NCBI GenBank assembly: GCA_963971405.1
Contig: OZ020492.1
Span: forward strand, 1,054,001-1,118,000
Length of the DNA: 64,000 bases
Origin: Psococerastis gibbosa
Lineage: Eukaryota > Arthropoda > Insecta > Psocodea > Psocidae
Reading direction: 5' to 3'
The notes under the pieces are model-generated. The model had not been told where the DNA came from. It was given only the letters and a program-made list of their open reading frames with translations, and ran no database searches. Below, in pieces: positions 11,441-22,679 of this stretch (position 1 is its first letter; each line of letters begins with the position of its first letter). A program made the position numbers and the translations under genes.

Positions 11441-11844
11441 AACCCCCGGTCCGCAACGTATCGCATATGGCGCTGGTGGGGCTTGGCTAGCAAATCGGCT
11501 ATATTGGCATATCGGAGATTGGCAAAGAACTTCTAATATAATATATTGGAGTATTATTATGGCGTGTTGCAAAACTTTACATTGGTTTTAAGTTTTCCTA
11601 AGCGATACGTTTTTTAAGCTGAATAAGGTAATTTTATTGAAATTATAGGATATTTACAACTAAAAATGTACAAAAATACATAATTATTTTACTAAAACAA
11701 TGTTTTTTGAATAGATTCTTTGATAATTCATGATTTTAGTCTATATTTTAAGTTGGACGTCCTGCCTATTTGTAAGCTAAATATAGAAGAAAATTCATAA
11801 TACAATCAATGGCTGAGGCCATGCAGCAACGATATTTTTCCGGA
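11441..11844. other. No gene; unique sequence between the two THAP elements
   Basis: AT-rich DNA separating the two repeats; nothing recognised. Confidence 0.5.
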
Positions 11845-12014
11845 AATAGAGTTCTTGGGTAGTGACGTCACAGTAAGAGGGCGGAGCTAACAGCGCTTGC
11901 ATTGCGAAAATAATTTAAACAAAATCAGCTGTTAGGACATTACAGGATATAAAGTGCACTGAGCGCTATTGATTTTTAAAGTTTTTAGTTGTTAATATTC
12001 ATATTTCTAGCGTT

Positions 12015-12197
12015 ATGGTCAAGCATTGCTGCTATGGCTTGTGTAATAGTGATAGCCTACACCAGGACAGAACACATTTGAGAGAGGTCCGAATTATATC
12101 GTTCCCCAAGCCACTGGAAACAATTAAGAAATACAAGTGGAGGTTGCATCTTTGTGGCAGAACGAAGTCCACAATATTTAAAGTTACAAAATACACA
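12015..12197 (+). pseudogene. THAP zinc-finger domain, amino half, interrupted by an insertion
   Basis: From ATG at 12015 the frame reads MVKHCCYGLCNSDS, then SFPKP, a Trp and LCGR at the spacing of a THAP DNA-binding domain. The closing C-x2-H pair is missing here because a poly-C mini-element begins at about 12200. The expected C-S-K-H is found on its far side at 12369-12380, followed by a frame continuing to about 12435. The insertion therefore splits the THAP exon between Tyr and the final zinc ligands. Copy 1 has the same split at the same place. Confidence 0.7.
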
Positions 12198-12203
12198 TAT
12201 ATG

Positions 12204-12362
12204 CATGGCCGTGCCCAGGGTCCACACCCCCCCCCCCCCCCCAAATAAATTTCTGCAGGTAAACCTGTATGGTTTGATGAATTTATCCATTAATTCATTA
12301 ATAAATTACGTACAAAAATGTTTGCCCCCCCCCCCCGAAATCAAAACGTGGGAACGGCCTTG
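12204..12362. mobile_element. Short poly-C mini-element with GGCCGT ends (MITE-like)
   Basis: The ends read GGCCGTGCCCAGGG and (inverted) GGGAACGGCC, and C-runs lie just inside both. It is inserted in the THAP frame at a TATATG-like target repeated on both sides. Related copies lie at about 12445-12593 (GGCCGTAGCC ends) and 12645-12818, and at the matching places in copy 1. Confidence 0.6.
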
Positions 12363-12368
12363 TATATA

Positions 12369-12435
12369 TGTTCTAAACATTTAGTGGATCCTTGTGCGCC
12401 AACAAAAGATTTTCCGGATCCAATCGGACAGTCGA
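12369..12435 (+). pseudogene. THAP domain, carboxy fragment after the insertion
   Basis: It reads C-S-K-H then a DPxxPxxDF-like tail, the usual continuation of a THAP domain, and stops being THAP-like where a second GGCCGT-ended element begins near 12444. Confidence 0.55.
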
Positions 12436-13396
12436 TTGAGATCATGGCCGTAGCCAAGGGGGAGTTCAACCCCCTCCCCCCACCGAGATGAAATGGCTTG
12501 ATACTAGATAGAATCGGATATTGAGAGGGAAAATAAAAACTACTATGTACTATCCAATTAAATTTCTGAACCCCCCCCCCCCGGCTACGGCCTTGATTGG
12601 GATCAATAATGTTATAAATATGTATCGTAGTTACTTTCCAGTGGCCATGGCCGTGACTAGGTGGGTGGTCCATGGGGTCCGGACCCCCCCCCCCGAAATA
12701 ATTTTTTTCTATGTAAACCTGTATTGTGTGAAGAATTCATCCATTAATTCAATAATAAATTACGTTAAAAAAAATTGGACCCCCCCCCCCCCAAAAAAAA
12801 AAACCTGGGCATGGCCTTGCCTGTGGCCCTACGAAAATTAACAGCTTTGGTGCTCAGATACTTAATTGAATTCTAGTGATAGTAGGCCTATTATAGAGAT
12901 AATAACCCTTTTTAGGCTACTAATATTTACAAACAACATGATAGGCTAGCGTGTCGGCAGCCCAGCCGACTAGGCTATATTTCATGCTAGTTTTGCAGTA
13001 AAGTTGTATGGTTATGTTAATAAATCATTACTAATACATTAATTGTATTATCTACAAGTATAAGGCTCTCATACCCGTTTAAAAATTTGTCCTGCCCTCG
13101 CGGAAGTATCACAACCAATGAAATAAAATTAGATACCCAAGTAAATAATATTTTTCGACAGTTATTTGCGGCTACTTTGCCATAATTTTTTGCGAGTACC
13201 CGCGCAAGTATTGAAGGAACATGTAAATAACACTAATTTGCCGTTTAAAAGCTACAATTTCTTAAAATAAAATAAATTTCAGTTGAAAGCCCATACACTC
13301 CATGTTAAAATAAGGGAGTGTTGTCCGAGGATCAGGGGTACCCCCTCCCTTTCCGACTGCCCGCCATCTTTGTTTTACCTGCGCAAGAACTCTATT

Positions 13397-14500
13397 CCGG
13401 GAATTTTCGTCCAGTGATTACGGGATTATGAAAATGTTGAATTGGCTGCCCTGCGCCCCTGCGACAGATGCATTATGCAAAATCAAAATCATGAAAATAT
13501 GGCGTTGGCGTTCTAATAATACTTCTAATGCTCATAATCTTATTTACCAATGCAATTTGTATTATTTTTTAATCAAAGCGTGTTATTTTATTTATTGTAT
13601 TTCTAAGCTTTATGATGAATGTTATGTTAGGTAAGTGCAGTGTGCTAAGTTTTTTCCAATCATAATAATATTATTTCACCCAAACAAGGAATTTGGCAAG
13701 TTTGGCTAATAAATTAGGCGTCTTTTGTTGCACGAATATTTTGAATTTGAACAGAAAACCGTGCTAGAAGTTGGACCAATCAGGGAAAAGGAAGAAAAGA
13801 AGTGAAAATGTAACAAAATGAGCGTAGCCTATTATTATGTTATTATATTCTAAGCAGTAGACATCGACATGAATTCAAATTTCAAATTAAAGGCGCCAAT
13901 CCAAAATTTGAAAAAAAGAAATGATGTCAATATCAGTCATTGTTAAAAATAACTTGAAACAACTAACTAAAAAATAAACACTATTAAAAGTCACACCAAG
14001 AACATAACATTAACCTTTAGATGTCTGCGTAAACCGTAAACAAATCGCTGCTTGAAAATTAACTGTTATTTCTGCAAAAATTAAAATTTTTTATTGCATT
14101 AAAAAAAATTCTCTCTTTCCTATATGCTAAGTGTTACATCTCTATTTTCAATAATAGCCGCGAGGGAGAGTTGCAACTATTAGCTTTTAGCGCGAATATA
14201 CGGCGAACTTGAGCAGAAGAACGTTGCTGTGGCCATTAGGTCTGTGAGCTGTCAACATCAAGAAGAGCACGACGTCCCCTTTGGGAAGTGAACTGTTATA
14301 TCTCAGTCCGCACCAGTTTTATGAGCCAATGTAACCCTTTGACAGTCAATTTTGGGCTGTATCGTCTTAACCAAGAATGCACTAACTGCTATACAAAGGC
14401 AGATGCAACTCTTCAGTGCCCGATTAACCCATGGGCACTTGGGGTACAGGCCCCCACCCCTTTGGAAGGCAGTTATATTCTTTGCCTCTGAAATCTAAGT
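13397..14500. other. No gene recognised
   Basis: AT-rich DNA with short open frames lacking known motifs. At about 14413 the sequence CAGTGCCCGATTAACCC resembles a hAT-type terminus and may start the element that contains the following satellite. Confidence 0.45.
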
Positions 14501-15010
14501 GTTACTGTACTCAAAATGCGTAAAACCCCACTATTTCAGCCCTATTTTTCAAACATTTTCTCCCGGGGGGGGGGGGGGGGACCCCGGCCCCCTGTTCACA
14601 ATAAATTAAAAATGAAATTAATTCCCTGTAATTAATAAACCTTATTCCTCTCAAAATGCGTAGAAACCCAATATTTCAGCCCTATTTTTCATAAATTTTT
14701 ACCCGAAGAGACTTCCGGGTCCCCCTAGTTCACAATAATTATATTTATTCCATGTAATATATACACCTTATTGCTCTCATGTGCTCTCAAATGTGTAAAA
14801 CCAATATTTCAGCCCTATTTTTCAAAAAATTTCACCGGGGGGAGACCCCTGGGCCCCCATTGTTAGCAATAAAATTAAATGCCTGTAAAATCTCAGTTAA
14901 AATCAAGTTACTGCTATCAAAATGGGTAAAATCAAACTATTTCAGGTTTGTTTCGCTAAATTTCTCCCCCGTGGGAGACCCCCGGGGCCCCTTCATATCC
15001 TCCGAACCGA
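14500..15010 (+). repeat. GC-hairpin satellite, array 1 (about four units)
   Basis: Units of about 130 bp each read CAAAATGCGTAAAAC..ATTTCAGCCCTATTTTTCA, followed by a GC-rich near-palindrome of the form CCCGGGGGAGACCCCCGGG and an AT-rich linker. The same unit recurs in the array at 30425-31150. Confidence 0.8.
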
Positions 15011-15520
15011 GCTAAGGTCATTAATTCAAAAGAACGGCTTTTCCCATTTTATACACTTGCATGAAAATAGGTGGAGGGGCTTGATCGAGTTTGTAACGAG
15101 CTAGATCCACTATTTAGTTACAAGATGGCGGCCGATTGAAACCATATATAATTAATATCTCAGTTAATATTGGTCGCTGAGGAAAGAATTAAAATTTGAC
15201 TGGAAGCCCGTATTATTATCTACGATAATGGTTATCAAAACTTTTAACTTTTAAATCAACGATTTCAAGATGGCGTCCAGTCAAAGTAAAAATAATTTAA
15301 TAAGTAAAGGTTCATAGTCGTCATTGTTTGGAACACAAGAGTGTTTTGTGTGTTGATGTTGTGGTCGGGAAAATAAAGAAGTATTTTTTATTTTTTATTA
15401 AATGCATAGCGTAGGTAGCGTAGAGGAAAAGCAGGATCTGCGGAATCTCCCTACTCCAGATTGGCATGAGCTGAAAGGGATTTTTTTTTGTGGGTACTTT
15501 ATATATATATTTTTTTAAAT

Positions 15521-15570
15521 AGGTTAATCGCATACAAACAATTCAATAAATGTATCCGATTGACCTCTTC
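15521..15570 (-). repeat. SINE tail fragment, left of the BEL remnant
   Basis: In - orientation this matches the 3' part of the SINE at 50499-50662 almost base for base (GAGGTCAATCGGATACATT.. to GCGATTAACCT). Its matching head lies on the other side of the BEL remnant at 17541-17573. Confidence 0.6.
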
Positions 15571-15681
15571 AGTCGCCTCACTAAGTTACCTAATAGGTAC
15601 TTGTGTCGAGTTACGACACGTCTCCGATTAGAGCGAATGGAACTCTAATAGATTAGAAGAAGGGGGGTACTTACTCGTAGC

Positions 15682-17379
15682 CTATTGACGTCCGGCGAAG
15701 TCCAGCAGGTGAAGTCCAGGTGCACCCGGATGGTCTACGAAGGAGACGGCTGAAGGCGTAGCAAGGATGTAGCAACAATATGAATAAAGCAATAATAATG
15801 GAAAGTATAGTACGGTATATAAATGTAGGAACGCCCCCAAGAACCCGTGAGTGACGTACTCCTGAGATGATGGCTTCAATTGCAACATCTCAACAAGTGG
15901 CAGCGCTACATAGCTCCGGTGCGCGCCATCGTCAAGCAATGCTCTCACGACCAGGGATCTAGATCCTGAAATAACCCTGACAAGTAGTGTCTTTAAGTAC
16001 GTTGGGTGCCGCTGTCCCGCATAGCAAACGAGCGATTTATCTGTATGCTCACCGCTATCACGACTAAGTACAGGTCTCTCTTTGCACATGAGAGGAAAAT
16101 GGGACTTGGAACAGATCACACAACGTATATTTACTTTGCAATTCGCTGCTCGATGACCACTACGGCGTAAACATCGGAAGCACGCACCACTCTTAGCAAC
16201 TTTAGCATCTCTGTCGACAGGGCTGAGCCCCTGAGCCTTTATACAATCTTGACTGGCATGCATAACCACTATTGGCTCACAAAGCAAACAGTTATTGAGT
16301 GATTTACCTGTATTAGAACGCTCCGTTGTCGTAAGGGAAGTGACGGTACTTACCGCGCCCATGTCGTCACGGTCCCCAGACCCTTGCCCCATCGGTCTTG
16401 ACGCCAATGCCACCCTTTCTTCGCTCCGTACCTCCTCGGCCAGAAATGTCATTAGTTCATCTAGGGGGTTGTAGGTGTCGATGCCGCCATCGCTACGTAC
16501 GCTTTCGTGACTCCCTTTGTCATATCTACCTCTTCTCTGCCGTTCCCAAGCTCGTAGCACCTCGATGGGCAGACAGCTTTCTACAAGTGGGTAGAACACA
16601 AAGGCACAATTGTTCGTTGTCATGCCTAGGTTTGCTAGCGCCCTCAAATGTGAACTGATTTTGTCGTATAGTTCAGACATAGAATAATTTTCATGCTTCA
16701 ATACTAAATCTAGTAGCTCTCTGGTGTATACCTCTATCAAAATATCGTCCCTGCCAAACCTTTCCTTTAACGCCTCAACCGCCCTATTTAAATTATCTTC
16801 GTCCTGCGGGTACATCATCATCATTTCGCGTCCCTTGGAACCCTCCTTAAGGCTCATTAACAAATAATGAAATTTTTGATTGACACCTAAATTATCATTG
16901 CATAAAATAGCCTTGTACTGCGCCCAAAACAAAAGCCAATTCTTTGGGTTAACATCATACGCTACTAATTCTAATTTTGGAAGCCTATAAGCTTGGTTCC
17001 TCTCACCAATGTTGCCGAAGCCTTCTTCTCTTCCTCGCCGTCCCTCAAGATTGCTATCCCACTTCTGCTTCTGAAACGTCGCCTTCACCATTTTGTCATG
17101 ATATTCCTCGCAAGTGTTAACATCATCTTCGTAATCTGCTTCCGTAATATACTCTCGTGCCTGTTGTTGAATGTTCACGAGCCTCTCAAATTTATCATGT
17201 AGAAGATTGTACGCGCAACTCACCATGTCATCGCCTTCATTGTTTGCCACGGGTTCTTCAAATTTACTGGCGGCTACGGAAAACGCCCTTCTCAATCCCT
17301 TCCTCTCAGCTTTGAGACGTTTACCATCCATACTGCAAGTATGTCCTGTCATTATGTTGAAAACATTAAACAATTCCAA
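15682..17379 (-). pseudogene. BEL/Pao retrotransposon Gag and start of protease
   Basis: The frame is 565 codons; the real start may be an internal Met (MTGHTC or MDGKRLKAERKGL). The body is a BEL/Pao Gag: the DUF1759-type segment LPKLELVAYDVNPKNWLLFW, then two zinc knuckles (CFRCLRRSGHRAANC and CVICSKSHFPLMC) and a retropepsin-like LLDDGAHRSYV, in which DDG replaces the usual DSG. After VTHGFLGA the protein loses all family likeness for its last 50 codons, so a deletion has joined the protease start to other sequence, possibly LTR. Reverse transcriptase and integrase are missing. The LTRs could not be delimited. Confidence 0.82.
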
Positions 17380-17540
17380 TTTCTAATATTTCCTTTATTT
17401 TATTCAAAATGCCGTCATTTCCATTATTTTTCTCAGAATAATTCAGACATACAACATTACAACAATTAAACAAATTTAGCGTGCCAATTAGTTAGAAGTT
17501 CAGTTTTGAGCGCACAATTAATCTTATGTTAATCAACAAC

Positions 17541-17573
17541 AAGCACGCTACCACCTGGCCATCGAAGTCGATC
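17541..17573 (-). repeat. SINE head fragment with A-box, right of the BEL remnant
   Basis: Reads CGACTTCGATGGCCAGGTGG, the same A-box-bearing head as the SINE at 50499-50662. With the tail at 15521-15570 it suggests one SINE split by the BEL-derived insertion. Confidence 0.55.
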
Positions 17574-18655
17574 AAACTACTACTGTACTCCACCATTAAT
17601 GTTTACTTTTAGTGATGTTGTATTATTTATACTCATCGTTGGCGGGTTTACTTACGCACGGTTCGGAGTGAACTGTATATTTAATTAGCGGGGTGGTAGG
17701 GTGGGTGTGGGAAAGGATGGGGAGGGATGCAGCGACCACACAACTAAAATTATTAAATACTTTGCGTGAAAAAAGAATCTGAATGCCAACTTTCCATTTC
17801 AGCCATTAAGGGGGCAAGCACCAACAGGTCGACGTACCAACACAGAGCAAAATAATATATATTTTTCCCGCGTTAATAAAGTACTTAAAGTAAATATCCT
17901 TTTCTCAGAAACACACTTCTTAGTTGTTTACTAACAAAACCCAAATTTGATTTTATGGTCGTGTTCTTTTAGGGATATGTTTTTATTGGCTATAACAATT
18001 CACCCGATTCCTTGGCGTTCATAATTAGCTTACATTTATTCCATCTATCCTGATTTAGTAAGTAACTTAATTTGCGTTTAACTCTTGTCCCACCCACAAG
18101 AATATTTTTAGGTCAGTTAATAGAATAGATTTTTTTTAAATATTAACAACCATAGTCGTCTACATAGCGTTTTAAAAGGGCACAATAAACGGAGTCAACA
18201 CCAGACGTGGCTTTACTCTTTAGAATGAATTTAATTTAATTGGAGGTAAAAACTATTTACTGTGTTTACTGTAAAGTTTACATACCTCTCATTAATACGA
18301 GGGAAATCACTGTAACGTATCTATTGTATTTAAGAAATCAATTAAATACCAAAAACGACATTACGTCGTTACACGGTGATTGTGCGAAATATTGTGTTAG
18401 CGTACCGTACTTTAATAGTGTTATCATTTATAAGGTAAGAGAAACCGCCGCCCGGTGCTATTATGAAATCTCCCTACACCTGATCGGCCAGAGTCAAAAG
18501 GGATTTTTTAATGTCGTTCTTTGCACTTTTAAAAATACCAATTTATAATAGGCCTAATGGCTTTTAGAAATTTATTATTATTGTGCCTTACCACTAATGC
18601 TGATAAAGAATTGTTTTATCGATATATTGTTTTTATGTATTTATATTTGTTTTAG
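17574..18655. other. No gene recognised; upstream of zinc-finger exons
   Basis: This should contain, or lie downstream of, the first exon of the zinc-finger gene, but no start-bearing exon could be identified. Confidence 0.4.
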
Positions 18656-18736
18656 ACGGAGAGCGAACAGCTGTTGCAATCCCAGTTCCTGTAAATGTGA
18701 TAATAAAGGAGGAGTATGACGTTGAGCGCTCAGAAA
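18656..18736 (+). CDS. Zinc-finger gene, exon A (81 bp)
   Basis: Preceded by a T-rich tract and TTTTAG, followed by GTAAGTAG; 81 bp, phase 1-1. Encodes VNVIIKEEYDVE. It is similar in length, phase, coding content and flanking intron sequence to exon B, so the two look like a tandem duplicate. Confidence 0.75.
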
Positions 18737-21510
18737 GTAAGTAGTATCAGAGCATTTGTAATTTACGGCCACTGCTTAGCTAATTTTGTTACTTAATGCA
18801 TAAACTGAACTACGGTACTTTCCAATCCCTTTCCTGGAGGCTAAGGGGGAGAGGGTGTTTACCTTACCCTCGAGTATGGGTGCCCATGCATTAAACTGTG
18901 TGCTTTTATATGTTGGGGTAGGTAACAAAGTTAAATCGCACACGGGCCAATGCTTGGCGCTAGATAATGGACTTTTCTAAATAAAAAATAAATAACTGAA
19001 AATAATATATAAAGCTTATGCTTCTTTTTACGACTTTGGCTGATTCTCATCATGTCGTTAGGGAAGTGTGATATTTTTAGGGTTGAAATTCTGGCTATGA
19101 AAAAAATTATTATTAGTTTACTTACTTATTGCATTAATATCGTTTACAATTATTGTTGTGCCTCATCTCTTTTAATTGTTAATTTATTGTTTTACAAGGG
19201 TATTTTCCTTTGTTTTAGACGCTGCTGCTGGTTCAGTCTGCTATAAAATAGAAATAAAACAGGAGTATGAGGATGGAGCCATGGTCCAGTATTTAAATAG
19301 TAAGTAGTAATAGAGCATTTGTAATCAGCTTAAATTATGTTACCAGTCAGGGTGCAATAGGAAGGTCAGGAAAATATTAATTTACCAATTTGATTTCCAA
19401 AAATCCGTGTGAGCTATAAAAAGAATAGTCTTCATGGTGATGAGAGTATTGAAAGTCGAACGAGTTACCAGTTTCCTGTTTCCTAAAGTAGAAGTTCTTC
19501 AAAAGCATAGAAAAGGTCCATTGTTCATTTATTGTGTCTATGAAAAAGTAAAATCACTGCCGCCATTGCGGGACAATTGCTTAATTTACCGTGTATCTTA
19601 TGACCTATATTGAGAATAAGTATGGATAATGAATGAGCTGTCATTTGATGTGCAATACGACAGTCGTTTAAATTTTAAATTTCGTAGATACTGCGTTGGA
19701 CCACCATCAACTCCCTTGTCCAGGGAGCCGAAAATATTTCTAGTGTCACCAAAAATAGTTTGACACTGATTTCGCTATCAAATTTATGTCTGGATTGAAA
19801 AATTACTCATATTGGTAGTTACCTTTTGGAACGGTTAACCTTTATTTGTCTATAGGTGTTCCATGACGCCAGTCTTGATGGGAAAGATTAATGCCACTGA
19901 GACCGGCCCATGTCTGTCCCCAATGAGGCGTGTATGGTTTTGGCACTCATATTAACCGAATTATATTATTTGGTGGGCGGGTGGTGTGATTCACCGTGTC
20001 CATGAATATTGAAATTATAGAGGAGCATTTCTTCTACTTTTTTGAAATCTCATAACTATTATAACTCTATCGATATTTCTTGGGAAATTGGATTTTATTA
20101 AAAAGCGGGCTGTGTGGGTGTCCCATAGCCTCTTAATTAATTAATTATACGTTTTCAAGTCAGAACATCTGAGAAGTGTAATGGACTTTTCTTAGTAGTA
20201 GAAAAAACCGAAATGAGAGTATATAAAAAAAATGGACTTGACGGGATTCGAACCTACGATCTACGCCTAACCGGGCCCACAAGCTCCAACCGTGAGGCGT
20301 TCTGTTCTGATAGTTGTGTAGCTGTGCCAACCTGTCTAACAATTTAGACAAATTATTCTCACTATAGTTAAGTGTGTAAAATTGAACTTATCTTTTTACA
20401 GGTCGAGCCATTAAAACGAAAATGATGCCTAATGAAAATTTAGCTACCAAATTTTACAAAGAGCAAATTAAAAGAACAACATCTGCTTTTGTACATGTTC
20501 GCCCGTTAACACAAGCAATTTGCAAATTGTTGGAGAATGGGCCACTTCAAGGGATAGATTACAAGAAGTATTTAAACAAAACAACCCGTAATGTCGTCCA
20601 GCCATCAAACGTGACAACCGTCATCTGCGGCGTTTGTAAGACGACTTTTACGAACACAAATGTTTATTTTGAGCATATGAAAGAACATACTTTCAAATCT
20701 GGCCGCATTATCGGAAAGTTTGTCAGTCACCATAAAATCCACAAATGCCATACAAGAGAGAGACTCCACGAGTGTCCAACATGCCAAAAAGTATTTAACA
20801 CTGTCAGCCATCTGAATAGGCATGTTCGGAGGCTGCATACTGGACTCAAATGTAAAGACTGCTTGAAGTATTTTAAAAAAAGAAGTGATCTCCGACGCCA
20901 TAAACTATTGCATGTTAAATTCCTCAAGAACAAGTGCGTTCTTTGCAATAAGGTATTTATGCGCCCGGGCATCCTAAAAATTCATATGTTGACGCACGCA
21001 GAAAGACCATTTAAGTGCAATGAGTGTATGAAGTCGTTCAGTCAAATGACGCAATTAAAAGGCCATGCAAAGGTACACGCACGTGTAGAATGTGCTGTGT
21101 GCAAGCAGAATTTCAGGGGAAATCTAGCCCTGCGTCAGCACAAGCGTACTCACTTAGTTACCCGGCCCTTCCTTTGCAACCACTGCGGCCGTGTGTTCGC
21201 CAATAGTTTTTGTTTAAAAAGGCATATTAAAATTCATACGAATGATAAAGCGTTCGGCTGTCATCATTGCGGCAAAGCCTTCACCGAAAAAGACATGCTA
21301 CTGTGCCACATACGCACTCACACAGGTGCTAAGCCTTTCCACTGTAACCTGTGCCCTAAATCATTTACTCAGAAGAGCACCCTCAACAACCACATACGAG
21401 GCCACTCAGGGGCAAAACCGTTTGCTTGCAACACCTGCTCTAGACGGTTCCTAGTAAAGGGAGAACTGAATCGTCACAGAAAACGTATTCACTCCTCAAT
21501 AAAACAATAA
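18656..21510 (+). CDS. C2H2 zinc-finger protein gene (three exons seen, 5' end missing)
   Basis: Exons at 18656-18736, 19219-19299 and 20402-21510 join with consistent phase and consensus AG/GTAAGT borders to an open frame of about 423 codons ending TAA at 21508-21510. The first two exons encode short segments with VIIKEEYD and IEIKQEYE, which resemble the psi-K-x-E sumoylation motif. The last exon carries about ten C2H2 fingers, most joined by H-T/H-x-G-x-K-P-F-type linkers, so the product is a nuclear DNA-binding protein and probable transcription regulator. AATAAA occurs at 21498 and again overlapping the stop at 21506. The exon with the start codon was not found. Target genes and orthology cannot be told from the sequence. 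Confidence 0.85.
19219..19299 (+). CDS. Zinc-finger gene, exon B (81 bp, duplicate of exon A)
   Basis: Bordered by GTTTTAG and GTAAGTAG; 81 bp, same phase as exon A, encoding KIEIKQEYEDG. The intron after it repeats the AGTAAGTAGTA..AGAGCATTTGTAAT seen after exon A. Confidence 0.75.
20233..20345 (-). repeat. tRNA-derived SINE fragment in the zinc-finger gene intron
   Basis: On the - strand a B-box GGTTCGAATCC is followed by CGTCAAGTCC and an oligo-T. The downstream end shares GTGCCAACCTGTCTAACAAT-like sequence with 22617-22650. It belongs to the SINE family at 22.0-22.8 kb. Confidence 0.6.
20402..21510 (+). CDS. Zinc-finger gene, terminal exon with about ten C2H2 fingers
   Basis: The acceptor CTTTTTACAG ends at 20401; the exon is open to TAA at 21510. 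After a short basic leader (first in-exon Met at 20422) come about ten fingers of the C-x2-C-x12-H-x3/4-H type, from CGVCKTTFTNTNVYFEHMKEH to CNTCSRRFLVKGELNRHRKRIH. The second finger is preceded by a degenerate one. All fingers after it keep their Cys and His ligands. Confidence 0.92.
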
Positions 21511-21949
21511 ACATACTAGTGCCGTGAGTATCCTTTTTTTCAATGCATTGCAATATTAATATTTTTATTAATATTTAATTAAATATTTATATTTAATAAT
21601 TAAATCGGCAAAATATGCCGCTCTTAATATTTACAATAACCTACCAATAAGTATGAAAAACAGCCCTACCTTAAAAATATTGATGAAAAAAATAAAAAGA
21701 CATCTAAGCAAGTAAACGTAAATGATATAAAAACTATAACAAAAAACGCACACCCGGGAAAAACATCACCAACCTTTACCGTACCCTATCCTAACTAACA
21801 TTATCCTGTCACTTACAGACTAACTTAATTATACTAATTCTACTAATATTATAGGTCTACTAATAACGATTCCCTGTGATTAAGCCACACACGGCACTAT
21901 CTGTGTCTAAAGGAAAATATGTTACTTATTACTTACTTAGTGTTATATG

Positions 21950-22140
21950 GTATATATATATATATATAGTAGTAGTTGTAGTATGGTTGGACACAGTCCC
22001 AGGCCACATATATATATATATATAACACTGACAGTAAGTTAAGTTGAAGAGGTAACCTCCTCGTAATAACCGAAATTAGAGGAAAATGGAAAAACTGGAC
22101 TGGGCGACGGGATTCGAACCTACGATATACGCTTAATTCA
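21950..22140 (-). repeat. tRNA-derived SINE, inverted truncated copy, with TA microsatellites
   Basis: A GGTTCGAATCCCGTCGCCC head on the - strand is followed by the common tail (TCTAATTTCGGTTATTACGAGGAGGTTACC). Two TA repeats (about 21950-21967 and 22010-22024) flank the tail end. Confidence 0.6.
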
Positions 22141-22284
22141 ATTACATCCCATTACTCAAATTTTATTTTCATAATCTGACGCAATAAAATCGATATGAAA
22201 AAAAATTGTTTTCTCTTACTTATTTTTGACAAAAATAATTAATATAACTACTAGTACTTATACCTAGTGGCGCTATGTATAGTA

Positions 22285-22525
22285 GCAATATAACTGACTT
22301 TAAACTAACTTTGCTTGAAGAGGTAACCTCCTCGTTACAACTGAAATTAGAGGAGACTGTGCTTGTCGGGCTTGTGGTCCAGTGCTTAAGACGACACCCC
22401 GGATAGGCGAAGATTGTGTGTTCGAATCCCGCCAAGTTCAATTTTTCTATATCCTCTAATTCTCTAATTTCGGTTATAACGAGGAGGTTACATCTTCAAC
22501 CAAAATTAGTTAAATGTTATAGTGT
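22285..22525 (+). repeat. tRNA-derived SINE flanked by inverted tails
   Basis: The tRNA-like head at 22362-22437 has an A-box (TGGTCCAGTGC, 22376) and B-box (GTTCGAATCC, 22420). The tail at 22452-22525 is mirrored by an inverted copy of itself at 22285-22354 immediately before the head, so the whole unit could fold with the Pol III promoter in the loop. Confidence 0.65.
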
Positions 22526-22679
22526 TATATACCATATTATAATAATGCAATCTATTGAATTAAGTATATAGCCTTATGCTATAAAGTCAGCTCACATACC
22601 TTTTTTGGTTGATTATAGGTGGCCATGCTAACCTGTCTAGCAATAGAATCTTGTCAATAAAATCATATTAGTAGAGGGT

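Larger units (their letters stand above)
11845..13396. mobile_element. THAP-type DNA transposon remnant, copy 2
   Basis: Terminal inverted repeats at 11845-11862 and 13379-13396 match at 16 of 18 positions (AATAGAGTTCTTGSGYAG). Just inside the left end are TGACGTCA (about 11872), a GGCGGAGC box and GATATAAAG (about 11947), then a THAP-domain frame from 12015. The transposase catalytic part is absent, so the element is non-autonomous. THAP domains occur at the amino end of P, Kolobok and related transposases; I cannot decide which superfamily this is. Three short poly-C elements are nested inside at the same places as in copy 1. Confidence 0.68.
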
